Source: an uncultured Prevotellaceae bacterium (GTDB taxonomy: Bacteria; Bacteroidota; Bacteroidia; Bacteroidales; Bacteroidaceae). From it: a DNA stretch of 64,000 nt. Location of the stretch: the NCBI GenBank assembly GCA_947166345.1, contig CAMVDU010000005.1, positions 1-64,000 of the forward strand. Reading direction: 5' to 3'. Below, piece by piece: positions 36,389-45,396 of the stretch (position 1 is the first letter of the stretch; each line of letters opens with the position of its first letter). The notes beneath the pieces are model-generated. The model made no database searches. It worked only from the letters and a program-made list of their open reading frames with translations, and was not told the DNA's origin. The position numbers and the translations under genes were made by a program.

Positions 36389-38237
36389 AGGAAGGTGGAT
36401 ATGGGGATTGGGCCCTATGGGTCTTATGAGTCTCATGGGTCTTATAGGACTTATTGGTCTTATGGGGTTCATTTTCTTCTTTGTACCAGAAGAAGTATTT
36501 GCGCTGGGCTTCCTTTTGCGTTGGCGTCTTAGCAGAGAAGACAGGCTCGAGGGTGTAAGGGTCGTAGCCTGTATACCACATCTCTGTGGCTATGGTCATG
36601 GGTGTGGGGGTGAAGTCCTGCACCTGTTCCAGATGGAAACCTAGACGGCGGGTGATGTCTGCCAACTGTGCCATATCCTCTTCGTGGCATCCTGGATGGG
36701 AACTGATGAAATAGGGAATAATCTGCTGGTGCAGTTGCTCCTCGCGGTTGATGCGGTCGAAGATGCGTTTGAAGTCATAGAATTGTTGGAAAGATGGTTT
36801 GCGCATGAGGTATAGTACACGGTCGCTGGTATGTTCGGGTGCGACCTTTAGGCGTCCGCTGACGTGGTGGCAGATGAGCTCACGGGTGTATTCGTCGGCA
36901 GAATGGTTGGCTGCCTCATCTTTGCTCCTATATAATAGGAGGTCGTAGCGCACGCCACTGCCTATGAAACTCTTCTTAATCCCTGGCTGGGCATCGACGG
37001 CATGGTAGATGTCGAGTAGTTTTGAATGGTTCGTGTCGAGGTTGGGACATATCTGGGGATGGATGCAACTGGGACGCTTGCACTTCTCGCAGGCATTTTG
37101 GTTACGTCCGTGCATGCCGTACATATTAGCCGATGGACCTCCGAGGTCAGAGAGATACCCTTTGAAGTCAGGCATCTGGCAAACCTGCTTTACCTCTCTG
37201 AGAATACTCTCCTTCGAGCGACAGGCTATGAACTTGCCCTGATGAGCCGAGATGGTGCAGAAGGCGCAACCGCCAAAGCATCCGCGATGGATGTTGACTG
37301 AGAACTTAATCATCTCGTAGGCCGGTATGCGCTTGCCTTTGTACTTGGGATGGGGTAGACGTGTGTAGGGCAGGTCGAAGCTGGCGTCGATATCTTCTGT
37401 ACTCATGGGGGGATAGGGAGGGTTGACAACAACACATTTTGTTGTCGATGAGAGATCAGAAGTGATAGATGACAGCGGCTGGATGAGGCGATGAGCATGC
37501 ATCATGTTTGACTGTTCCTCAATGTGACGGTAGTTCTCGGCCTCGGCACGCTTGTTCTGCAAGCACTCTTCGTGAGAGTGAAGCATGATGTCGTCGGGGG
37601 TGGTTGTGATGCCCTCAGAAAGATAGACGGTCTGGGGGATGTCGGTGATGGTACTGATGGGGAAACCATCTGCCACACGATGGGCGAGCTCGACAATGGG
37701 TTTCTCGCCCATGCCGTAGATGATGATGTCGGCCCCTGAATCGACGAGGATGGACGGGCGCAGACGGTCCTGCCAGTAGTCGTAATGGGTGAGGCGTCGT
37801 AGGGATGCCTCTATTCCGCCTAGAATGACGGGTACGTCGGGGAAAAGCTCCTTAAGAATCTTGGTATAGACAATGGTGGGGTACTCTGGTCGCATGTCAT
37901 GACGACCGTCGGGCGAGTAGGCATCTTCTGAGCGTAGACGACGCGCGGCGGTGTATTTGTTGACCATCGAATCCATGCAACCTGGTGAAATACCGAAAAA
38001 CAACCGGGGACGTCCCAGTTTTTTGAAGTCGCGATAGTCGCCATGCCAATCGGGTTGTGGAACGATGGCCACCCGATAGCCTGCAGCCTCGAGTGTGCGA
38101 CCAATGACAGCAGCCCCGAACGAAGGGTGATCAACATAAGCATCACCCGAGAATAGAATGATGTCCAACTCATCCCATCCTCGCAGTTCCACCTCTTTCT
38201 TGGTAGTTGGCAGGAAATCAGTCAGCCGATACTCCAT
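36315..38237 (-). CDS. YgiQ family radical SAM protein
   Basis: A 640-residue radical SAM enzyme of the UPF0313/YgiQ family. The N-terminal domain reads LPTTKKEVELRGWDELDIILFSGDAYVDHPSFG. The cluster-binding motif CFGGCAFCTI lies in the middle, followed by HQGKFIACRSKESI and a Cys-rich stretch CEKCKRPSCIHPQICPN. The reaction is not known. The C-terminal tail (HKTNKSYKTHETHKTH) comes from a 9-bp array and is likely an add-on. Its start overlaps the preceding small gene by 20 bases. Confidence 0.9.
   Translation of the reverse strand: MEYRLTDFLPTTKKEVELRGWDELDIILFSGDAYVDHPSFGAAVIGRTLEAAGYRVAIVPQPDWHGDYRDFKKLGRPRLFFGISPGCMDSMVNKYTAARRLRSEDAYSPDGRHDMRPEYPTIVYTKILKELFPDVPVILGGIEASLRRLTHYDYWQDRLRPSILVDSGADIIIYGMGEKPIVELAHRVADGFPISTITDIPQTVYLSEGITTTPDDIMLHSHEECLQNKRAEAENYRHIEEQSNMMHAHRLIQPLSSITSDLSSTTKCVVVNPPYPPMSTEDIDASFDLPYTRLPHPKYKGKRIPAYEMIKFSVNIHRGCFGGCAFCTISAHQGKFIACRSKESILREVKQVCQMPDFKGYLSDLGGPSANMYGMHGRNQNACEKCKRPSCIHPQICPNLDTNHSKLLDIYHAVDAQPGIKKSFIGSGVRYDLLLYRSKDEAANHSADEYTRELICHHVSGRLKVAPEHTSDRVLYLMRKPSFQQFYDFKRIFDRINREEQLHQQIIPYFISSHPGCHEEDMAQLADITRRLGFHLEQVQDFTPTPMTIATEMWYTGYDPYTLEPVFSAKTPTQKEAQRKYFFWYKEENEPHKTNKSYKTHETHKTHRAQSPYPPSYDNPRTSTRSEKPKEEKRGRHRRH
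36410..36472. repeat. 9-bp array read in two frames by overlapping genes
   Basis: Seven exact 9-bp units, on the minus strand ATGAACCCC, ATAAGACCA, ATAAGTCCT, ATAAGACCC, ATGAGACTC, ATAAGACCC, ATAGGGCCC. One frame gives the H-K-T/S-Y-K tail of the YgiQ-type protein. Another gives an I-R-P repeat that would lead the PP2C-like protein if the upstream ATG is used. Confidence 0.92.
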
Positions 38238-38559
38238 TATCAGCTGTTTGTGAATTGACCTCGGTTTTCTGAGTCATCCATTCACGGTAGGCACCAAGCA
38301 GATTTTGAAGCCCCAATGCCTTCATGTTAGGATGGTAGACGACATCAAGACAAAGGTCAAGTAATTGTTTATCGCCACCAGCCTCTGACTCCAACAATGA
38401 ACGGATGTTGAGTTTTAACTTGTCAAGTACCGTCTCGTCAATATAGCCATTGGAATCAATCAGGTCGCGCAATAGTTGATAACGCTCTATTGTCTCGAAA
38501 TGTTGCTCTGTAATCTCAATATTGCGAGAGCCTGAAGCGTTGGTTGTTATTTTTACCAT
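38218..38559 (-). CDS. small conserved-looking helical protein, function unknown
   Basis: A 113-residue protein, mainly helical and acidic in the middle (LDKLKLNIRSLLESEAGGDKQLLDL). No signal peptide, no motif I recognise. It starts 2 bases after the golvesin/amidase gene stop and overlaps the YgiQ gene by 20 bases, so it is a true member of this operon. The tail (VNSQTADNGVSAD) is low in complexity and may be another degenerate short-word array. Confidence 0.7.
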   Translation of the reverse strand: MVKITTNASGSRNIEITEQHFETIERYQLLRDLIDSNGYIDETVLDKLKLNIRSLLESEAGGDKQLLDLCLDVVYHPNMKALGLQNLLGAYREWMTQKTEVNSQTADNGVSAD

Positions 38560-38561
38560 AA

Positions 38562-41150
38562 TTATTTTGTTGTTAGAAAGTTAAGTATTCCTCTCATAAG
38601 TCGTGCTTGAGTGACGTTGTCCATGATACACTCGAAGGGGAAACCCATGGTGAAGGCGTTGTAATCAGGGCCATGGTAAGCTATGGCAGCGCATGTCTGC
38701 GTGTCTCTGTAGACCATAGCGGGGAATGCTTCATGGACCGCTGGTGCCAAGATGTCGGTCTGAATGGCAGCATAGTGCTGCTCGTTCAGTTGGCTGTGAT
38801 ATTGGAAGTCAATGCCCAATCCTCCTACTTTGCCCGTCGTGTTGTGGGTAGTACCAGCAGGTGCACATTTCAGTAGACTGCCCAGTCTGTTCTGTTCCTC
38901 AAGTGATGACTGGTCGCTTGCTATATAGGCACCGCTTGCTAGGATGTGACCACCCTTGGCGGTAAATGGCTTCAGGGCATTATAGAGTTTGGCCGACAGA
39001 GCCTTGTAGGGTACGAGACTGTGACCGTCATTACGTTCAAGACCCATAATCAAGTCAACGATGTTACATCCCTTGAGTGAGTAGGTGCCGTCTTCGACAG
39101 CCTGTGCTGATGTGCTAACGATATTATAGGCTCCTGCCTGCTGGATGGCTTTTGCATGAGTGCGCACATAGTTGAAGTCATTGCCAGCAATGAAGTAACC
39201 TGCCAGTTCACCGGTAGAATAGCCAAGACCGGTTGAATCCTCAATACCAATCTTCGCAGGGTCAAACACGCGTTGGGGCCCCAGCCATCCGGCAGAGCGT
39301 CCATCCGTTACTCCCATGTCATCATCTATGTTGAACCCTTGTCCATACTGACTGATGGCAGGTGATGACAGCCTATGGAAATCATTAATGATACAGACTG
39401 TATGGTGGGCTTGTGGCGAATAAAGAGCCGCCAGTACCTCGCTAGGGAAACTGATGCCACCCTGATTGACTGCAGCTATACGGAAACTGTAGAGTACGTC
39501 AGGCTTTAGCTTTACGTTGCAGGACTGTCCACGCAGCGGTGTGCCGTTGTCGAAGTCACCATTGTTCTCGGCCATGTATAGTAAATATCCTGTTGGCGCT
39601 GAGCTTGGTTCTCCTTTCTCTACAACAGGATTCCAGCTGATTTTTACCTCGCCATTCTTGTTTTGGAGAACTATCCTGAAATGATCGGGCGTGAGTGGAC
39701 TTATTACGCTCTCCCGTCCATGATGTGAGTTGACATGCCTAAGTAGTGTCTTATAGATGGAACGTGCCAGCGTGAAACGGAAGTTTGGATCAAGTCCGTA
39801 GCGCATGTCGCCGAAGTTTTGATGTGAAAGTGTTTCAAGGATGGCACTTGGCACGATGGGCATGCGCGTTTCGGAATAGTTGCGGTCATATATCTTGCGT
39901 GCTGTCCACTCGCCATATGTGTTTTGTAGGTCACGCGGGATGTTGTTGAAAAGTGACTCTGCCAGGTCGAGTGATGCCTGACGGCTGATACCGGCAGCAA
40001 GTCGTTTGTCGCCATTCTTTGTGGTACAGATGGTAAGCGTACCATATACGCCAAGTCCTGTTTCGGTATGTCCGGCGTCACTATGTACAGCTAATGCCAG
40101 TTCGATAGGCACCTTACGACCAGCAGAGTCGGGAGCATAGCATGAGCCGCCTGTCAGCAGATTGGTCATCTGAGAACGTACGTTGATGTCGTCGGCATAG
40201 TCGTTGGTACCTTCTTTACTGCTATAGACATTGTATGGCATACCTGCCCATTGGGCATAATAGCGTGCTCCTTCAAGACAACGCGGCATACCACTGATTT
40301 GTCCGCCACGGGCAATGTTACCCATGCCGCCACCGAATCGTACGGCATCGGCAGTTACCACGCCTGTCTTGTCGCTGAGGTTCGAGAGCACTACACAGTT
40401 GCCTTCCGTGCATCCGTTGTCGAACTCAAAAGTTCCAAGATAGACCCATGTGGAACCGCCCATCTGCTGGTTGACGCGAAACTCGGTTGCCTGACCTTTG
40501 TGGTACACAGTGTAATGGGCATCGTCAATACTGTTGGGGAGGGTCTGATAACTCACGTAAACAGCATAGCGTCCGTCTTCTGGAAGAACAGGCTGATAGC
40601 GTATCTCACTCAGTCGGTCTTTGTTTTTCGTGGTCTCGGTCATACGTGCCGAGCCTGCCTCGAAGGGGTTGTCACCATCTTTATAATAACCGGGATGAAG
40701 GGCAAAACCGCTCATGTTCGTTGTCTTCCACTGATGCTTGTGGTAAGTCTCGGTATAACGGAAAGGCGCGTTGGTCACTTGGTCGTTATCAACTATCACC
40801 TCATGACGTTGCCAGTCGCGTTCACGTGGAGAGAATACCACAGCTCCGGCGTTCTCGAGCATCGGTATCAGGTATGGTACAACGATGGTTTGGGTGAAGA
40901 GGTCTTCCGTTGTACAGAAAAGTGCTGGACGCTGCCAGCGCCAAATACCTTTTTTGATATCATAAAAGATACCGTGGCTAGCCCAAAGTGCCAGATGGCG
41001 TCCCTCCAGTCCCTTGGTGATAGAGTAGGGACGAGATACGTTTTTCACCCAAGGCTGTCCCTTGTGGTCAATCTTTCCCCAGTTCTTCTGAGCCAGAGAG
41101 GTGGCAATGCACGTGAAAAGTGTGATGAGAATGATGAATAGTTTACGCAT
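38562..41150 (-). CDS. secreted golvesin-domain protein with amidase-like and fibronectin domains
   Basis: An 862-residue exported protein (signal peptide ending SLAQ). Residues about 150-265 look like the golvesin/xanthan-lyase carbohydrate-binding fold (YAVYVSYQTLPNSIDDAHYTV and VVTADAVRFGGG). Around residue 350 ALAVHSDAGH, with a later LETLSHQN, resembles the zinc ligands of N-acetylmuramoyl-L-alanine amidase 3. A fibronectin type III domain follows (about 505-605), then a C-terminal domain of unknown role. A cell-wall role is possible. It overlaps the acyltransferase gene by 8 bases. Confidence 0.72.
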   Translation of the reverse strand: MRKLFIILITLFTCIATSLAQKNWGKIDHKGQPWVKNVSRPYSITKGLEGRHLALWASHGIFYDIKKGIWRWQRPALFCTTEDLFTQTIVVPYLIPMLENAGAVVFSPRERDWQRHEVIVDNDQVTNAPFRYTETYHKHQWKTTNMSGFALHPGYYKDGDNPFEAGSARMTETTKNKDRLSEIRYQPVLPEDGRYAVYVSYQTLPNSIDDAHYTVYHKGQATEFRVNQQMGGSTWVYLGTFEFDNGCTEGNCVVLSNLSDKTGVVTADAVRFGGGMGNIARGGQISGMPRCLEGARYYAQWAGMPYNVYSSKEGTNDYADDINVRSQMTNLLTGGSCYAPDSAGRKVPIELALAVHSDAGHTETGLGVYGTLTICTTKNGDKRLAAGISRQASLDLAESLFNNIPRDLQNTYGEWTARKIYDRNYSETRMPIVPSAILETLSHQNFGDMRYGLDPNFRFTLARSIYKTLLRHVNSHHGRESVISPLTPDHFRIVLQNKNGEVKISWNPVVEKGEPSSAPTGYLLYMAENNGDFDNGTPLRGQSCNVKLKPDVLYSFRIAAVNQGGISFPSEVLAALYSPQAHHTVCIINDFHRLSSPAISQYGQGFNIDDDMGVTDGRSAGWLGPQRVFDPAKIGIEDSTGLGYSTGELAGYFIAGNDFNYVRTHAKAIQQAGAYNIVSTSAQAVEDGTYSLKGCNIVDLIMGLERNDGHSLVPYKALSAKLYNALKPFTAKGGHILASGAYIASDQSSLEEQNRLGSLLKCAPAGTTHNTTGKVGGLGIDFQYHSQLNEQHYAAIQTDILAPAVHEAFPAMVYRDTQTCAAIAYHGPDYNAFTMGFPFECIMDNVTQARLMRGILNFLTTK

Positions 41151-41697
41151 TGCCGATAGTGAAGTTCTCAGGGTGTTTGCCCTTGAAGGATTTGAAATAA
41201 AGTTTAATCTGGCGCATGTCAGTCTCTAGATCACCTGATGGGATGATAGTCTTGGTACATTGTATCAGCTTGCGTTCATAATCGACACCATAAAGCAGAA
41301 TGGGAAGGTTGGCTTTCAAGGCAATGAAGTAGAATCCTTTTTTCCATTCCTCGACACGTGAACGAGTACCTTCTGGTGTGATACAAAGACGGAAATGCTC
41401 TGATTTTTTTGCAGTCTCAGCCATAGCATCTGTCATGCTTGTGTGTTTCTGTCGGTACACAGGAATGCCTCCCAACCTCCGGAACAGAGGTCCCAAAGGC
41501 CAGAAGAACCATTCTTTCTTCATCAGGAAATTGCTTCCCAGACCTTGAGCACTATTGTAGAGCTGTCCGATGATGAAGTCCCAATTACTGGTATGTGGAG
41601 CCAGGCAGATGATATATTTGTCAGGATGTGGCTGGTTGACATCGACTTTCCATTTCATGCGTTTGAAAAGCAGCCAATTACAAAAACGCTTCCACAT
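41143..41697 (-). CDS. PlsC-like acyltransferase
   Basis: A 184-residue glycerolipid/lysophospholipid acyltransferase family member. The HX4D catalytic motif is HTSNWD, the second block is RLGGIPVYR and the third is CITPEGTRSR. It is shorter than most PlsC proteins and is without an N-terminal membrane helix, which suggests peripheral membrane binding. It is second in the operon and starts 1 base after the upstream small gene. The acyl acceptor is unknown. Confidence 0.86.
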   Translation of the reverse strand: MWKRFCNWLLFKRMKWKVDVNQPHPDKYIICLAPHTSNWDFIIGQLYNSAQGLGSNFLMKKEWFFWPLGPLFRRLGGIPVYRQKHTSMTDAMAETAKKSEHFRLCITPEGTRSRVEEWKKGFYFIALKANLPILLYGVDYERKLIQCTKTIIPSGDLETDMRQIKLYFKSFKGKHPENFTIGNA

Positions 41698-41698
41698 C

Positions 41699-41968
41699 TT
41701 AGAGATTGTTTATTTGGTCCGCAATTTCAGATACTTGGGCTGCAAACTTCTCGCGCAGATCCTTATAATAATTCTTTGGAGACATTCCCGGCTCTGGATG
41801 AGAGACACGTTTCACGAAGTTGTCTTCAACCTTCAGAATCATGAAGAGCAAGGCATCTGTATTGCCTTCATGTTTGTCGTTTCCGTAGAGCGTGGCGGCT
41901 ACACACTCTGTCAACAGTTCTCCACAAATGACATTAATGCCTTTTTTCAGTTTTCTTTTGTTTGCCAT
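41699..41968 (-). CDS. small protein, first gene of the acyltransferase operon
   Basis: An 89-residue soluble basic protein (MANKRKLKKGINVICGELL) with no known motif that I recognise, though its well-formed start and 1-base spacing to the next gene support it. A -7 box lies 29 bases upstream. Function unknown. Confidence 0.72.
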   Translation of the reverse strand: MANKRKLKKGINVICGELLTECVAATLYGNDKHEGNTDALLFMILKVEDNFVKRVSHPEPGMSPKNYYKDLREKFAAQVSEIADQINNL

Positions 41969-41997
41969 AATATTCAGGTGTTTTTGATTTCAATGGT

Positions 41998-42005
41998 CAA
42001 AGATA
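41998..42005 (-). promoter_or_regulatory. -7 box of the six-gene operon 41968 to 35534
   Basis: TATCTTTG on the minus strand. Every gene from here to the PP2C-like gene is spaced 2 bases or less, or overlaps its neighbour. Confidence 0.65.
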
Positions 42006-42091
42006 GACATAAAAAATGAGATAGCCAACGTTTACACCTAAAAAAAATATTAAAATATGCATTTTTCTTTCTTTGTCTCACATAAAAGCAG

Positions 42092-42099
42092 TAAATTTG
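42092..42099 (+). promoter_or_regulatory. -7 box of pfp
   Basis: TAAATTTG with TTTG at 42072-42075 upstream, 45 bases before the ATG. Confidence 0.55.
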
Positions 42100-42144
42100 C
42101 ACGTTGAAAATGTGATTATTCATTTATTATAGCTTAACAGATTT

Positions 42145-43782
42145 ATGGAAAAAAGTGCATTGCAGATTGCAAGAGCTGCCTATCAGCCCAAATTGCCCCT
42201 CGGATTACAGGGTGCTGTGAAGGTGAAGGAAGGTGCTCCTACACAGAGTGTTGACAACCAGGAAGAAATCAAGAAGCTCTTCCCTAATACCTACGGAATG
42301 CCTCTAGTAGAGTTCGTACCCGGTGAAGAGAAGAACTATGAGCCCATGAATGTGGGTATCATCCTCAGCGGTGGTCAGGCTCCTGGTGGTCACAACGTCA
42401 TTACCGGTCTTTTTGACACCGTTAAGAAGCTGAATCCAGCCAACCGTCTCTATGGTTTCATTCTGGGTCCTGGTGGTCTGGTTGATCACAACTATATGGA
42501 GTTGACTAAGGAGATTATTGACGAGTATCGCAATACTGGCGGCTTCGATATGATCGGTTCCGGTCGTACCAAGCTGGAGAAGGTTGAGCAGTTCGAGAAG
42601 GGTCTCGAGATTATCCGTGAGCTGAACATTAAGGCTATCGTTATTATTGGTGGTGATGACTCTAATACCAATGCATGTGTGCTGGCTGAGTACTATGCTG
42701 CCAAGAACTACGGTGTACAGGTGATTGGTTGTCCTAAGACCATCGACGGTGACTTGAAGAACGATCAGATTGAGACCTCATTCGGTTTCGATACTGCTTG
42801 TAAGACATACTCTGAGCTTATTGGTAATATTGAGCGCGACTGTAACTCAGCTCGTAAGTACTGGCACTTCATCAAGGTGATGGGTCGCTCAGCTTCTCAT
42901 ATCGCTCTGGAGTGCGCTCTGCAGACTCAGCCCAATATCTGCCTCGTTTCTGAGGAGGTTGAGGAGAAGAGCATGAGCCTCGATGATATTGTCGATTACA
43001 TTGCTAATGCTGTAGCCCAGCGTGCAGCCGATGGTAACAACTTCGGTACTGTTATCATCCCTGAGGGCATCATTGAGTTCATTCCTGCTATCAAGAAACT
43101 TATCGCTCAGTTGAACGACGTGCTGGCTCTGCCCGAGGCAAAGGAGATCAGCCGCGACGAGCAGGTGGACTTTGCCAAGAGTCATCTGACAGAGGAGAAC
43201 CTTGCTGTGTTCAACAGCCTGCCTGTAGGTGTTGCTCGTCAGTTGGCCCTCGACCGTGATCCCCACGGAAATGTTCAGGTATCTCTCATCGAGACTGAGA
43301 AACTGCTCTCCACTATGGTTGCACAGAAGTTGGAGAAGATGAAGAAGGAAGGTAAGTACACCGGCAAGTTTGGTACTCAGCACCACTTCTTCGGCTATGA
43401 GGGACGTTGCGCTGCTCCTTCTAACTTCGACGCTGACTACTGCTATGCTCTCGGTTCGAGTGCCGCCCAGCTGATTGCTGCAGGCAAGACTGGTTACATG
43501 GCTATCGTGAAGAATACAACCGCTCCTGCTGCTGAATGGAAGGCAGGTGGTGTGCCCATCACGATGATGATGAACATGGAGAAGCGTAACGGTGAGATGA
43601 AGCCTGTTATCCGCAAGGCTCTGGTTGAGTTGGACGGCAAACCCTTCAAGACCTTCGCTGCCCAGCGTGACAAGTGGGCTCGTGAGACGGCATATGTCTA
43701 TCCCGGTCCTATCCAGTACTGGGGCCCCACAGAGGTTTGTGACCAGCCCACACGTACGCTGGCTCTCGAACAGGGCAAGTAA
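42145..43782 (+). CDS. pfp: diphosphate-dependent 6-phosphofructokinase
   Basis: Uses PPi to phosphorylate fructose 6-phosphate, the reversible glycolytic step usual in Bacteroidales. At 545 residues it is the long clade II form. Motifs: [12 protein letters not shown] for PPi/substrate binding, GGDDSNTNA whose second Asp marks PPi rather than ATP use, [10 protein letters not shown], and [14 protein letters not shown]. Its stop codon shares a base with the start of the lysozyme gene. Confidence 0.95.
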   Translation: MEKSALQIARAAYQPKLPLGLQGAVKVKEGAPTQSVDNQEEIKKLFPNTYGMPLVEFVPGEEKNYEPMNVGIILSGGQAPGGHNVITGLFDTVKKLNPANRLYGFILGPGGLVDHNYMELTKEIIDEYRNTGGFDMIGSGRTKLEKVEQFEKGLEIIRELNIKAIVIIGGDDSNTNACVLAEYYAAKNYGVQVIGCPKTIDGDLKNDQIETSFGFDTACKTYSELIGNIERDCNSARKYWHFIKVMGRSASHIALECALQTQPNICLVSEEVEEKSMSLDDIVDYIANAVAQRAADGNNFGTVIIPEGIIEFIPAIKKLIAQLNDVLALPEAKEISRDEQVDFAKSHLTEENLAVFNSLPVGVARQLALDRDPHGNVQVSLIETEKLLSTMVAQKLEKMKKEGKYTGKFGTQHHFFGYEGRCAAPSNFDADYCYALGSSAAQLIAAGKTGYMAIVKNTTAPAAEWKAGGVPITMMMNMEKRNGEMKPVIRKALVELDGKPFKTFAAQRDKWARETAYVYPGPIQYWGPTEVCDQPTRTLALEQGK

Positions 43783-44591
43783 TGCCAAAGAAACGAACTG
43801 TACGTCGTGTCACCTATCACCGTAAGAAGAAACGGGGATGGTGGGGACGACTCCATCAATATCTTCCCGGCTGGACTTTCTGGCTGGGAGGATTTTTAAT
43901 GGTCGCTCTTTTCTGGTACGTATGGAAGAGCAACTCTACTGTCGAGGTGGAAACTAAGACAGTGTATCCAAAAGGTTATACGGTTTACGGAATCGATGTG
44001 TCGCGCTATCAGGGAGATATCAACTGGGAGCTCATCTGCAACAAGGCGCGTATCAACGAACAACCCGTACGCTTTGCATTCATAAAAGCAACGGAGGGTG
44101 CCGATAAACTCGATCCCAAATATGAGTTCAACTATCAGCAGGCACGTTTCTACAACATTCGCCGAGGTGTATATCATTTCTATAGTTTTAAGTCATCACC
44201 AAAGGAACAGGCAGACTTCTTTATCAAGCATGTTACATTGAACGAAGGCGATCTTCCCCCTGTACTTGACGTAGAGAAACGACCTGCTGATGTCACTCCT
44301 GAGAAATTCAAATGGTGCATCATGGAATGGATGAGTCTCATAGAAAAACACTATGGGGTGAAGCCCATCCTTTATACCTATTACAGTTTCAAGATGCAGT
44401 ATCTTGATGATGTGATCTTCGACAGGTATCCTTATTGGATTGCCCATTATGGCGTTGACGAAGTAGCGTATAAAGGTCCTTGGTGCTTCTGGCAATTCTC
44501 TGAGAGGGGTGAAATGCCAGGCATCAAAGGCCCTGTCGATTTGAATGTCTTCAACGGCTCTATTGACGACCTCAAGCAGATGTCCCATTGA
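43782..44591 (+). CDS. membrane-anchored GH25 lysozyme-like protein
   Basis: A 269-residue muramidase of family GH25: a basic cytoplasmic tail, one N-terminal membrane helix (WTFWLGGFLMVALFWYVW), then the barrel with GIDVSRYQGDINWE, FIKATEGAD, the catalytic DxE of LDVEKRP and YWIAHYGVDE. It should face the periplasm and act on peptidoglycan. It is translationally coupled to pfp (TAATG), an odd partner that may simply share a transcript. Confidence 0.9.
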   Translation: MPKKRTVRRVTYHRKKKRGWWGRLHQYLPGWTFWLGGFLMVALFWYVWKSNSTVEVETKTVYPKGYTVYGIDVSRYQGDINWELICNKARINEQPVRFAFIKATEGADKLDPKYEFNYQQARFYNIRRGVYHFYSFKSSPKEQADFFIKHVTLNEGDLPPVLDVEKRPADVTPEKFKWCIMEWMSLIEKHYGVKPILYTYYSFKMQYLDDVIFDRYPYWIAHYGVDEVAYKGPWCFWQFSERGEMPGIKGPVDLNVFNGSIDDLKQMSH

Positions 44592-44701
44592 CCTATAAGA
44601 AATCTCGGCCTAGCACCGAGCGTCTCCTTACTTGAAATGTAGGTAAGGCAAGCTTTTGATAAAAAGTCTCAAATATTTTTGGTGTTCTTTTCATAATTTC
44701 G

Positions 44702-44709
44702 TATCTTTG
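44702..44709 (+). promoter_or_regulatory. -7 box of the small exported protein gene
   Basis: TATCTTTG, 42 bases before the ATG at 44752. Confidence 0.68.
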
Positions 44710-44751
44710 CACGCAAAAGACAATCTATCAACAAACTAAACAATCACATCA

Positions 44752-45294
44752 ATGAAAAAGACAGTATTTCTATTTTTGGCTCTGATGATGCTGGGCATCA
44801 ACAGCGCAACGGCACAAAGTCACATCGGTAAATGGGTGGCCGACCAGGAGTTCAGCAAGCAAGTGAACGATGACCCTAATTTGAAGATAGATTTTGTGGT
44901 TGATTTTACGGCAAAAGACATCAATCTTCAGATGAGCATTAAAGCGATAGATGAAGAGATGATTATCAAGTGCATGTACACAATCCCAGGCACCTACACT
45001 AAGACTGGCAAAAACGTCTCAGCCAAGTACTCCCCTGAAAAGGCTGTTTTCAAAATCATTGATCTTAAGACTAATGATGCTGAGATTAACCAGCTATTGG
45101 CATCCAAGGAAACCAAAGACATGATTTTTAAGATGGTTGAAGATCAGGCAAAATCCGAGCTTAAGAATCAAATAGAAGGAATGGATGAATTTATCGGTGT
45201 GTTCCGCAACTTCACAATAGAGAAGGTGACCGCCTCCAAACTTACCCTTGGTATGGGTGAGGGCGAAATGGTGAGTTTCGACCGCAAGAATTAA
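44752..45294 (+). CDS. small exported protein, lipocalin-like
   Basis: A 180-residue protein with a clear signal peptide (ending TAQS). The mature part begins IGKWVADQEF and alternates strands, typical of a small beta barrel of the lipocalin-like kind. No catalytic motif is visible. It has its own promoter and a strong shared terminator. Function unknown. Confidence 0.75.
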   Translation: MKKTVFLFLALMMLGINSATAQSHIGKWVADQEFSKQVNDDPNLKIDFVVDFTAKDINLQMSIKAIDEEMIIKCMYTIPGTYTKTGKNVSAKYSPEKAVFKIIDLKTNDAEINQLLASKETKDMIFKMVEDQAKSELKNQIEGMDEFIGVFRNFTIEKVTASKLTLGMGEGEMVSFDRKN

Positions 45295-45336
45295 CTTTTA
45301 TGATGGCAAACTGATGCCATCCGCATAATAACAAAT

Positions 45337-45377
45337 AAGATGGGAGCCCCCGATGAACGGTGACTCCCATCTTTTTT
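45337..45377. terminator. bidirectional rho-independent terminator
   Basis: AAGATGGGAG pairs perfectly with CTCCCATCTT around a 17-base loop, followed by T6 on the plus strand. It lies between the convergent small exported protein and uxaB genes. Confidence 0.88.
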
Positions 45378-45396
45378 GATGCTTTGCAGCGAAAGA

